Below are positions 1 through 5,057 of a DNA stretch of 6,574 bases, one piece after another. The DNA is taken from assembly GCA_002345475.1 (NCBI GenBank), contig DDWC01000120.1, positions 1 to 6,574 on the forward strand, read 5' to 3'. How positions within the stretch are numbered: the first letter of the stretch is position 1; each line of letters opens with the position of its first letter. The notes under the pieces are model-generated. The model was not told where the DNA came from, ran no database searches, and saw nothing but the letters and a program-made list of their open reading frames with translations. This DNA is from Firmicutes bacterium UBA2296. GTDB taxonomy: Bacteria; Bacillota; UBA994. The position numbers and the translations under genes were made by a program.

Positions 1-15
1 CCCATACGTACCTCC
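1..15 (-). promoter_or_regulatory. Possible ribosome site and start codon of a leftward gene cut by the left edge
   Basis: On the minus strand a GGAGG (bases 15 to 11) is followed after five bases by ATG (bases 5 to 3) and then GG. The same spacing is seen at the sigma-factor gene in this window. Only one whole codon is inside the window, so nothing can be said about the product. If real, the gene would be divergent from the small ORF at 107. I found no convincing sigma-A promoter for it between 16 and 80. It could be chance. Confidence 0.3.
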
Positions 16-32
16 AGTAGATTAATCTGTAA

Positions 33-61
33 TTGTCACATCCAATGCAAGATGATATCAT
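33..61 (+). promoter_or_regulatory. Sigma-A-type promoter for the small ORF at 107
   Basis: TTGTCA (33-38) and TATCAT (56-61) each match the -35 and -10 consensus at five of six positions, with an ideal 17-base spacer. Transcription would begin near 68, giving a leader of about 39 bases before the GTG at 107. The -10 box lies within a perfect 10-base palindrome, ATGATATCAT (52-61), which could be a protein-binding site or chance. Confidence 0.65.
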
Positions 62-106
62 ATAACAGTTACATGATGTAGACCAGATTATCAGGAGGTG
101 GCACCT

Positions 107-208
107 GTGGGCTCTAACTGCAAGAAGATTTTCAAGATCGGTAAACCTTTTGAAAAAAAGGTTCAGACAATCCTTAAGACCGAAGCAAGCAAAAAGGCGA
201 CTGAGTAA
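107..208 (+). CDS. Small lysine-rich protein of unknown function (33 codons)
   Basis: I do not recognise this product. A GTG start at 107 sits eight bases after a strong AGGAGG (93-98). The frame stays open for 33 codons to TAA at 206, followed directly by TGA. An in-frame GTG at 98 overlaps the ribosome site, so 107 is the better start. The product begins MGSNCKKIFKIGKPF and ends with KKATE. It is about one quarter lysine, has a single cysteine at residue 5, and has no signal peptide or membrane segment. The unit carries its own promoter (33-61), and its last codons form the left arm of the terminator, so it is monocistronic. It may be a real microprotein, or a small RNA of about 160 bases with an incidental ORF. 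The clean promoter, ribosome site and lack of stops favour a protein. Confidence 0.55.
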   Translation: MGSNCKKIFKIGKPFEKKVQTILKTEASKKATE

Positions 209-231
209 TGACTCGGTCGCCTTTTTTCTTT
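194..231. terminator. Strong intrinsic terminator, probably bidirectional
   Basis: A 13-bp stem (194-206 with 211-223, one T-G wobble) closes an AATG loop (207-210) and is followed on the plus strand by TTTTCTTT. It ends the small ORF transcript, and the stop codon of that ORF falls in the stem and loop. The left arm is preceded by AAA (191-193) and opens with AA, so on the minus strand the same hairpin is followed by a T run. It would therefore also end leftward transcripts leaving the amidase gene, whose stop codon is at 259. Confidence 0.85.
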
Positions 232-258
232 GCCCGGTTGGTGAACTGCAGCAGCACT

Positions 259-1719
259 CTAGCGGAGGCCTAGCAACCATTGGCTGATCCCCCGGAAGTG
301 AGCAGCGGCCGCCTGATCAAGAAAGCTGTCCTGGGCCAATAGAGCGGCATCTCCACGGTTGGACAGGAACAATGTTTCTGTGAGGATCGCAGGGATAGTT
401 GTCTGCGCCAATATTTTAAAACTCTGAGAACGGAGTCCCATGTTGGCGATACCCAGCCCAAGCAACTGTTTGTGCACTTCGTTGCCCAGAGCAAAGCTAC
501 CTGCAGTAACGCCATAAAAGACCTGTGTTCCGGAGACATTGGCGTTGGGGTGCGCGTTATTGTGTATGCTGACCACCAGATGTGCCCCGCTGGTGTTAGC
601 GATAGCGACTCTCTCATCCAGATTTAGAGCGATGTCCGAATTTCTCGTCATTATTACCTCGGCACCTGACTGCGTGAGCAGTGCCGACAGCTTTCGTGAC
701 AGCGTCAAGTTAACGGTTTTCTCGTACAATCCGTTGACGCCGATGGCCCCGGGGTCTCTTCCCCCATGACCGGGATCCACCAAAACCCTGAAACCGGTCA
801 GATCAGGCAGTGCCCCGCTGGGAGTGCCTGAATCAGACTTGAAACCGATGGAGAGAAGGCTTCCCAAAATGTAACCTTCACCGGCAGTGGAAGAAACCTT
901 TATCCAGCCACCCTCAAAACCAAGGCAGGTAAGAGTAGAGCCAAGGCTATGGGTCGCCATGACAGAGTAGTCTGTGCCGGGCCCCGTGCGCTGGTTGACA
1001 GAGCTGGCGTTTATGCGCACAATTGCCTGGCCTTCAGCAGCGGCAATATACTCACTGGCGACAAATCCCACAGCGCCGTTATCCAGCATGACTCTCGCCC
1101 AGGGACCTTCTTCAAGGACGGCAACGATGGTGTTGCGTGTCAAACGCGTGATAACTGGGAACGAAACCCCCGGGCCGGTGCGCATGTTCAGGCTGTTAAC
1201 GGTGGTCTGCGCCAAAGGGATACCGACGGGCACCTGAGGCGGATTGTTCTGATCGATTACGTCAACATATTCGTAGTGAACAAAGCCGGCCTGGCCGCCA
1301 ACGGTAACCCGGTACCAGCCGCCAATTCGACCGGAGGAATTGAGCAGTTGCCCTTCCTGGACAACTCCTATTACAGGATACCTGGTGTCAGGCCCCTGCC
1401 TCAGATTGAGGCTGGCAGCACGAACCTGCAGTACCCTCTCTGCCAGCAGGAAAGTGGGGTCGGTACTGAGATACTGCCCAAAGACCCATCCTGTCTGGCC
1501 AAGAACGGTTCTTACCTGACGCCAATCGCCCTGAACAGACAGAACTACCAGCTGTTCGGCCCTGGTCAGGGTGTCCACTACACGATAACCGGTCCCGGGG
1601 CCCGCGCGCAGATTGAGAACGCCCGCGTCCACCACGGCCGGGGTGGCAGCAAGAGCCAGAGCTGCCGTCGAAAGAACAATCAGTGTCACTGAGAACATAA
1701 CAATCAGCTTCCTGTACAT
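259..1719 (-). CDS. Secreted N-acetylmuramoyl-L-alanine amidase with four SH3 domains
   Basis: This 486-residue protein is predicted to cut the amide bond between N-acetylmuramic acid and the L-alanine of the peptidoglycan stem, acting outside the membrane. Residues 1-25 form a signal peptide (basic MYRK, hydrophobic core, ALA-A cleavage region). Four bacterial SH3 repeats follow at about 28-84, 97-154, 170-226 and 232-288, each with an LNLRxGP-like motif (the fourth reads VNQRTGP). They probably bind the wall. The catalytic Amidase_3 domain spans about 311-483. It has the expected zinc ligands H318 (DPGHGG), E333 (LYEK) and H386 (SIHNN), and the catalytic glutamate E448 in LTETLFLSN, so it should be active. 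The ATG at 1719 follows GGAGG with six bases between. The ribosome site lies in one arm of the inverted repeat at 1720-1777. A role in growth, separation or wall repair cannot be decided from sequence. Confidence 0.95.
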   Translation of the reverse strand: MYRKLIVMFSVTLIVLSTAALALAATPAVVDAGVLNLRAGPGTGYRVVDTLTRAEQLVVLSVQGDWRQVRTVLGQTGWVFGQYLSTDPTFLLAERVLQVRAASLNLRQGPDTRYPVIGVVQEGQLLNSSGRIGGWYRVTVGGQAGFVHYEYVDVIDQNNPPQVPVGIPLAQTTVNSLNMRTGPGVSFPVITRLTRNTIVAVLEEGPWARVMLDNGAVGFVASEYIAAAEGQAIVRINASSVNQRTGPGTDYSVMATHSLGSTLTCLGFEGGWIKVSSTAGEGYILGSLLSIGFKSDSGTPSGALPDLTGFRVLVDPGHGGRDPGAIGVNGLYEKTVNLTLSRKLSALLTQSGAEVIMTRNSDIALNLDERVAIANTSGAHLVVSIHNNAHPNANVSGTQVFYGVTAGSFALGNEVHKQLLGLGIANMGLRSQSFKILAQTTIPAILTETLFLSNRGDAALLAQDSFLDQAAAAHFRGISQWLLGLR

Positions 1720-1777
1720 GTGCCACCTCCCGATTGGTCATACTGTTATTTTAGCACAACCAACCGGGAGGTGGCAC
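1720..1777 (-). repeat. 19-bp inverted repeat covering the amidase ribosome site
   Basis: Bases 1720-1738 and 1759-1777 are inverted copies, 18 of 19 matched, around a 20-base AT-rich spacer. In the minus-strand RNA the odd pair is G-U, so the hairpin is continuous. In plus-strand RNA it would be an A-C mismatch. The 3' arm contains the amidase GGGAGGT ribosome site and ends one base before the ATG. No T run follows, so it is not an ordinary terminator. Six further bases pair beyond the arms (1714-1719 with 1783-1788) after a five-base bulge. Confidence 0.8.
1748..1777 (-). promoter_or_regulatory. Possible amidase promoter inside the inverted repeat
   Basis: On the minus strand TAAAAT (1753 to 1748, five of six to consensus) lies in the hairpin loop. 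GTGCCA (1777 to 1772, four of six) lies 18 bases upstream as a candidate -35. Transcription would start near 1741, so the RNA would keep only the downstream arm with the ribosome site free. The -35 is weak and the call rests on position as much as on match. Confidence 0.35.
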
Positions 1778-1814
1778 TCACTATGTACTTTGGAACACAA
1801 CTGCAAAGTTAGTG

Positions 1815-2651
1815 TTATTCGTTTGTGATTACGATGTTGCCATTTGAGGTTACGGCTCTGATTTGCAGTGCGCCATCGCCTCTGGTCGCTCTGGCACTTC
1901 GGGTGGAAATTTGGCCGCCCTCCAGCAGCCATTGCCCCGCACCCAGGTTTATGGTGCCGTTGCTGGTGCTTAAATCGACTTCAACGCCCAGATCCTGTGG
2001 GAGTGTTATGTTTATGGCGCCGTTGGAGGTGCGCAGATCGTAAGTGCCGCCAGCGGGTGCAGCTTTAAGGATGATTCTGCCGTTTGACGTACGGGCATTG
2101 ACCTGCGACGGGCCACCTGCACCGGTTATCTCAATTGTACCGTTGCTGGTTTCGAGTCCCAGAACGCCGTCGACACCGATGACTGTTATGGAACCATTAG
2201 AGGTCTTGACGTTGACGTCTATGCCCTCAGGCACGATAACCTCGTAGGAAACTGATTCGTTGCTAACCGTGAGACTCTGAAACAATGCCTCGACCCGCAA
2301 CTTTCCCGCCTGTTCCGTGACCGCAGTGGAGAGCCTGTCGAGTTTGGCCTGAGCCGCGGACTGGCTATTATCCCATACCGTGTACTTGGCCAGTATGACA
2401 ATATCGGCTCCCGTACCAGCGGACACCTCCACCTTGCCGTTGCGACTCACTATTTCCAGTTCTGCTATATCACCGGCGGCATGGGTGATGGTGTCCGTAC
2501 GCTGTACGGACTCTCTCACGCCAATGAAGCCGGGTAACAGATCAACAGCCTGACGGAAACCAAACAGTGTGAACCCTCCGATGCCGATGGCGGCCACCAG
2601 GACGAGCCAGATGACACCAACCACCAGTATCGCTTTGGCAAGTTTAGACAT
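1815..2651 (-). CDS. DUF4097-family membrane-anchored beta-repeat protein
   Basis: This 278-residue protein has an N-terminal membrane segment (about 6-31) and then an external region typical of the DUF4097 putative adhesin family. The region carries a repeated SNG turn followed by a short beta strand, at residues 151, 169, 189, 209, 230 and 269, with a related RNG at 70. The spacing of about 20 residues suggests rungs of a right-handed beta-helix or ladder. Residues 97-118 are a probable helix. Members often sit beside envelope-stress regulators (for example LiaG in Bacillus), but the biochemical role of the family is not established. The ATG at 2651 follows GAGGAGGGG and overlaps the stop of the upstream gene by eight bases, indicating translational coupling. 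It is the last of the four tightly overlapping genes. No clear terminator follows, so read-through toward the amidase is likely. Confidence 0.85.
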   Translation of the reverse strand: MSKLAKAILVVGVIWLVLVAAIGIGGFTLFGFRQAVDLLPGFIGVRESVQRTDTITHAAGDIAELEIVSRNGKVEVSAGTGADIVILAKYTVWDNSQSAAQAKLDRLSTAVTEQAGKLRVEALFQSLTVSNESVSYEVIVPEGIDVNVKTSNGSITVIGVDGVLGLETSNGTIEITGAGGPSQVNARTSNGRIILKAAPAGGTYDLRTSNGAINITLPQDLGVEVDLSTSNGTINLGAGQWLLEGGQISTRSARATRGDGALQIRAVTSNGNIVITNE

Positions 2652-3552
2652 TTGTATTCCCCTCCTCGACCACTACTGTGCCCCGCTGTGATGCGGCGAC
2701 CGGCGAAACCGGTCTTCTGCCAAACCGGCTCCAGACAACGGCACCGAAGCCAAGCAGGCTGTAGAACAGGCTGGCAAAGCCACCCGCCACGGGTATCAGG
2801 GTAATTACGCCCAGAGCCAGCAGACCAATGGCAGCCGCTGCAGCCTGGTTGTGCCCACCCGAACTGGCTTGACGGAGTATATACCGGCCGGCCACAAGAC
2901 CCAGAGCCACTTGACCAACCAGGCGACCCACCGCCACAGCCAGCCAGAAGAAGGGTATAAGCGGAATACCCAGCAAGCTGATGACCATGACTATGGTCAG
3001 GGGAACAAGCGCGACATAGCTTAGCAATCCGTACAGAATCGCTTTTACAGGATCAGTGGTGGCGGCGCTGGCCACACCCTCCACGGCGCGAGGTGCTACC
3101 CACATAACGATGAGTCCAAGAAGAACCACCCAGAGAACTCCCCAAATGCTGCCAGAGCCTCGCCACGCGCCCTGAAATGGCCGTGTTACTCCAGAAAATC
3201 GCAAGTCGCGCCAGTTGAGCGATCCGATATCGACGCTGACACTCTCACCGTACACCTGGGAGTCGCCCTGACGAATAACGGAACCGAACACCGCCACGGC
3301 ATCGCCGCGAACTACGGCACCCTGCTCCAGATAAATATTCCCAAACACAGCAACAACGTTTTCCTGCACCTGCCCGCGTATGGTGGCGCTGCCTCCAATA
3401 ACCACCACATTGTTGGTGACGAATGAGTTTGCCTCCAGTGTGACGTCCTTACCGATAGTCACTATGTTGTCGTCGCCCCCCACCGTAAAGCCCGCCAGCA
3501 AGGGCAGAATGATCAGGGCCCCCAGCAACACCATAATTAGTCTTTTGTCCAT
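2644..3552 (-). CDS. Bactofilin-like polymer-forming domain fused to a multi-pass membrane domain
   Basis: This 302-residue protein has a signal or anchor segment at 5-22. Residues 28-110 form a run of short beta repeats with VVVIGGSATIRG, VVAVFGNIYL and AVAVFGSVI patterns, as in bactofilin-type and polymer-forming cytoskeletal domains. The C-terminal half holds about five hydrophobic helices (roughly 135-153, 170-193, 196-222, 237-257, 258-277) and then a polar tail. Because a hydrophobic segment precedes the beta domain, that domain is probably outside the membrane, unlike classical cytoplasmic bactofilins. This is inference. The ATG at 3552 has AAGGAGG seven bases upstream, within the KEV codons of the anti-sigma gene, and the two genes overlap by 16 bases. 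Its place after the sigma and anti-sigma genes suggests an envelope-response target or signalling partner. The fold is moderately sure and the function is unknown. Confidence 0.8.
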   Translation of the reverse strand: MDKRLIMVLLGALIILPLLAGFTVGGDDNIVTIGKDVTLEANSFVTNNVVVIGGSATIRGQVQENVVAVFGNIYLEQGAVVRGDAVAVFGSVIRQGDSQVYGESVSVDIGSLNWRDLRFSGVTRPFQGAWRGSGSIWGVLWVVLLGLIVMWVAPRAVEGVASAATTDPVKAILYGLLSYVALVPLTIVMVISLLGIPLIPFFWLAVAVGRLVGQVALGLVAGRYILRQASSGGHNQAAAAAIGLLALGVITLIPVAGGFASLFYSLLGFGAVVWSRFGRRPVSPVAASQRGTVVVEEGNTNV

Positions 3553-4055
3553 AATAGTACCTCCTTATATGCATAACGAATCAGGGCCAGTGAAACAAAA
3601 CATGACATGGCCAGAAGAAAGACCGCCGCCTCGTTGATATTGACCAGGCTGAAGGCCTCGCCTAGAGTCTGGGCAACGGACCTTACCGTACGGGCGATGC
3701 CAATTATCTCGCCCAGGGAAACACCAAAAATACTTCGCCCCAGGGCCAGCCACAGTCCCGCTACCGTCGTGGCTGCGGCATACAAAAGCCAGAGGGGTAT
3801 TAGCCACCGGGCACCTGATGTGATGAACCTGACACGAGCGCTGCGCAACACTTTGGTGGAGAAGTCAGAAGGTGGCTCTGCAGCATACCAGTCTCCGGTG
3901 AGGGCCGCGTCGAGCTCGGCATCGTTGACACAGAGCAGGCTTTGATAGCATTCAGGGCAGGCCGCCAGGTGGTCCTCTACCAGTCGGCTGGCTCTATCGC
4001 CTGCCTCGCCGCACAAATAAGAGTCAAACACCAATTTGACTTCATCGCACTTCAA
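3537..4055 (-). CDS. Zinc-finger (zf-HC2/ZAS) membrane anti-sigma factor
   Basis: The product is predicted to bind and hold the ECF sigma factor encoded just upstream. The start is placed at TTG 4055, giving 172 residues that begin MKCDEV. The in-frame GTG at 4064 overlaps the AAGGAGG (4070 to 4064) and cannot use it, while TTG 4055 lies eight bases after it. The N-terminal ZAS domain has C3 and H29-x3-C33-x2-C36, the usual zinc site. C15 and C42 are additional cysteines. Two membrane segments follow at about 84-105 and 143-162, joined by a loop that would lie outside the cell, so the N-terminus faces the cytoplasm. The overlap with the sigma gene is 14 bases and with the next gene 16. Its signal is unknown. 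The zinc-cysteine cluster leaves redox sensing possible but does not prove it. Confidence 0.88.
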   Translation of the reverse strand: MKCDEVKLVFDSYLCGEAGDRASRLVEDHLAACPECYQSLLCVNDAELDAALTGDWYAAEPPSDFSTKVLRSARVRFITSGARWLIPLWLLYAAATTVAGLWLALGRSIFGVSLGEIIGIARTVRSVAQTLGEAFSLVNINEAAVFLLAMSCFVSLALIRYAYKEVLLWTKD

Positions 4056-4599
4056 CTGACACACCTCCTTGACTGACCAATGAGTCCTTTAAGAGCTTCT
4101 TGCCACGAAAAAGCCTGTTCTTTACCAGAGTCATTGGCTCACCCAAATGTTCAGCTATCTCCTGATAACTGAGTCCCGCCACGTAGTGGAGCACAATCAC
4201 TTCACGATACATAGCAGGCAGTCTTTCAATGAGTTCGCGCACAGACTGCTGTTCCTGACGTTTAAGGGTAACTTCCTCGGCTGATTCCTCATGCAGGCTC
4301 CTGATGTAGCGGCGCTCATTGTCGATATGCCTGGCTGCCACATCAAGCCTTCTCAGACGATCAAGGGCGAGGTTGGCGGCAATTTTGCGGACGTAGGGCA
4401 GAAACTCTACCGTGCCGCCGTGACGCAGAATCTGGTATACTTTAACAAAGGCTTCCTGGGCCACGTCCTCGGCTTCCTCACGGGACCTGAGCATCTGCAC
4501 TGCGGTGCCAAAGACCGCTCTCTGGTGTCTTTCCACCAGGGTCAAAAACACTGAATCATTACCCGACTGAAACATAACCACGAGATCTCGGTCATCCAT
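4042..4599 (-). CDS. ECF-family RNA polymerase sigma factor
   Basis: At 185 residues this is a normal-length ECF (group 4) sigma factor, which directs RNA polymerase to a small regulon. Region 2 spans about 20-87, with the core-binding EAEDVAQEAFVKVYQ at 42-56 and the -10-reading helix YVRKIAANLALDRLRR at 69-84. Region 4 spans about 115-172, with the helix-turn-helix LSYQEIAEHLG through LVKNRLFRGKK at 143-168 for -35 recognition. Regions 1.1 and 3 are absent, as expected. The ATG at 4599 follows GGAGGG by five bases. It leads an operon with its cognate anti-sigma factor and two envelope proteins, so a cell-envelope response is likely. It is divergent from a glutaredoxin-like gene. I found no confident ECF promoter (AAC/CGT type) in the 102-base gap, so autoregulation is assumed and not shown. 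Its exact subgroup is not assigned. Confidence 0.95.
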   Translation of the reverse strand: MDDRDLVVMFQSGNDSVFLTLVERHQRAVFGTAVQMLRSREEAEDVAQEAFVKVYQILRHGGTVEFLPYVRKIAANLALDRLRRLDVAARHIDNERRYIRSLHEESAEEVTLKRQEQQSVRELIERLPAMYREVIVLHYVAGLSYQEIAEHLGEPMTLVKNRLFRGKKLLKDSLVSQGGVSVEVR

Positions 4600-4629
4600 A
4601 ACTACCCTCCATCACCCTGACATAGATAT

Positions 4630-4649
4630 AGACGCATACCTGGGCGTCT
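4630..4649. repeat. Short inverted repeat between the sigma and glutaredoxin genes
   Basis: AGACGC (4630-4635) and GCGTCT (4644-4649) are perfect inverted copies separated by eight bases, in the divergent intergenic region of 102 bases. It could be a regulator site or a small hairpin in the sigma leader RNA. The minus-strand CGTC resembles the -10 core of some ECF promoters, but no matching AAC -35 is found at the right distance. Chance is not excluded. Confidence 0.35.
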
Positions 4650-4701
4650 TTGTCTGATGAATAGCGAAAATAATTAAGAAAAATGGAAAGGTGGACTGAA
4701 G

Positions 4702-4941
4702 ATGATTCGTCTCTACAATCTGGACCACTGCCCCTACTGCCGCAAGGTGCGCGAGGTTCTCTCAGAACTGGCACTCGATTACGAACTGATTGAGGTACCC
4801 AAGGAACGGGAAACACGAACTGAGGTCTTTGCCGTGTCGGGCCAGTATTTCGTGCCCGTCCTCCTGGATGGGGACATCATGATAGCGGACGACGACGAAA
4901 AGGCCATAGCTTACTTGAGGGATGCATACGAAAAGAAGTAA
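4702..4941 (+). CDS. Glutaredoxin-like thiol oxidoreductase (CPYC)
   Basis: This 79-residue protein has the classical glutaredoxin active site C10-P-Y-C13 just after the first strand, and a cis-proline at 52 (FVPVL). The DGDIMIADDDE segment (56-66) corresponds to the conserved late-strand region. Its length matches small bacterial glutaredoxin or NrdH-like proteins. It probably reduces disulfides in the cytoplasm, using glutathione, another small thiol or thioredoxin reductase; the electron donor cannot be told from sequence. The ATG at 4702 follows AAGGTGG with seven bases between. It is divergent from the ECF sigma gene and has a terminator at 4970-4992, so it is monocistronic. A candidate promoter around 4650-4676 (TTGTCT and TAATTA, only 15 bases apart) is too poor to call. 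Whether it is functionally tied to the sigma system is open. Confidence 0.9.
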   Translation: MIRLYNLDHCPYCRKVREVLSELALDYELIEVPKERETRTEVFAVSGQYFVPVLLDGDIMIADDDEKAIAYLRDAYEKK

Positions 4942-4969
4942 TTGGAACCCTGAGGGCACCAGGCCCGCA

Positions 4970-5001
4970 TCTACCCCCGACAAGGGGGTAGAAATTTTGT
5001 T
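4970..5001 (+). terminator. Intrinsic terminator after the glutaredoxin gene
   Basis: A perfect 9-bp GC-rich stem (TCTACCCCC 4970-4978 with GGGGGTAGA 4984-4992, loop GACAA) is followed by AATTTTGTT. The T tract is short and interrupted, but the stem is strong and lies 28 bases after the stop codon. It separates the glutaredoxin unit from the exporter promoter. Confidence 0.75.
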
Positions 5002-5030
5002 AATACGGTTATAGTATTTTCTCCATACGA

Positions 5031-5039
5031 TGCTATATT
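5031..5039 (+). promoter_or_regulatory. Extended -10 promoter for the MATE-like exporter
   Basis: TGCTATATT (5031-5039) is a TGn-extended -10 element, with TATATT matching consensus at five of six positions. No good -35 lies 16-18 bases upstream, which is tolerated for extended -10 promoters. Transcription would start near 5046, only about 12 bases before the chosen GTG start. Confidence 0.5.
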
Positions 5040-5057
5040 TAGTCTGAGGTGAATTTC

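Noticed and set aside
16..80. Minus-strand sigma-A promoter for the possible gene at the left edge
   Set aside because: TTGCAT with ATTAAT is poorly matched and would start transcription inside the ribosome site.
949..1692. 247-codon open frame on the plus strand, antisense to the amidase
   Set aside because: The minus-strand frame has a signal peptide, four SH3 repeats and a full zinc amidase site. The plus frame has no recognisable domain or good ribosome site, and is explained by a codon-position shadow.
1720..1777. Inverted repeat as a terminator or an IS end
   Set aside because: There is no T run after either arm, no transposase, and no target duplication, so neither reading is supported.
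1783..1812. Nine-codon ORF (ATG to TAG) on the plus strand after a good ribosome site
   Set aside because: It is too short, has no further support, and its ribosome site is better explained as the second arm of the inverted repeat. It is kept only as part of a finding.
4600..4701. Autoregulatory ECF promoter for the sigma operon
   Set aside because: A CGTC occurs on the minus strand at 4649 to 4644, but no AAC-type -35 lies about 16 bases upstream.
4592..4816. 74-codon minus-strand frame between and across the sigma and glutaredoxin starts
   Set aside because: It runs antisense through the glutaredoxin active-site codons and shows no domain or ribosome site.
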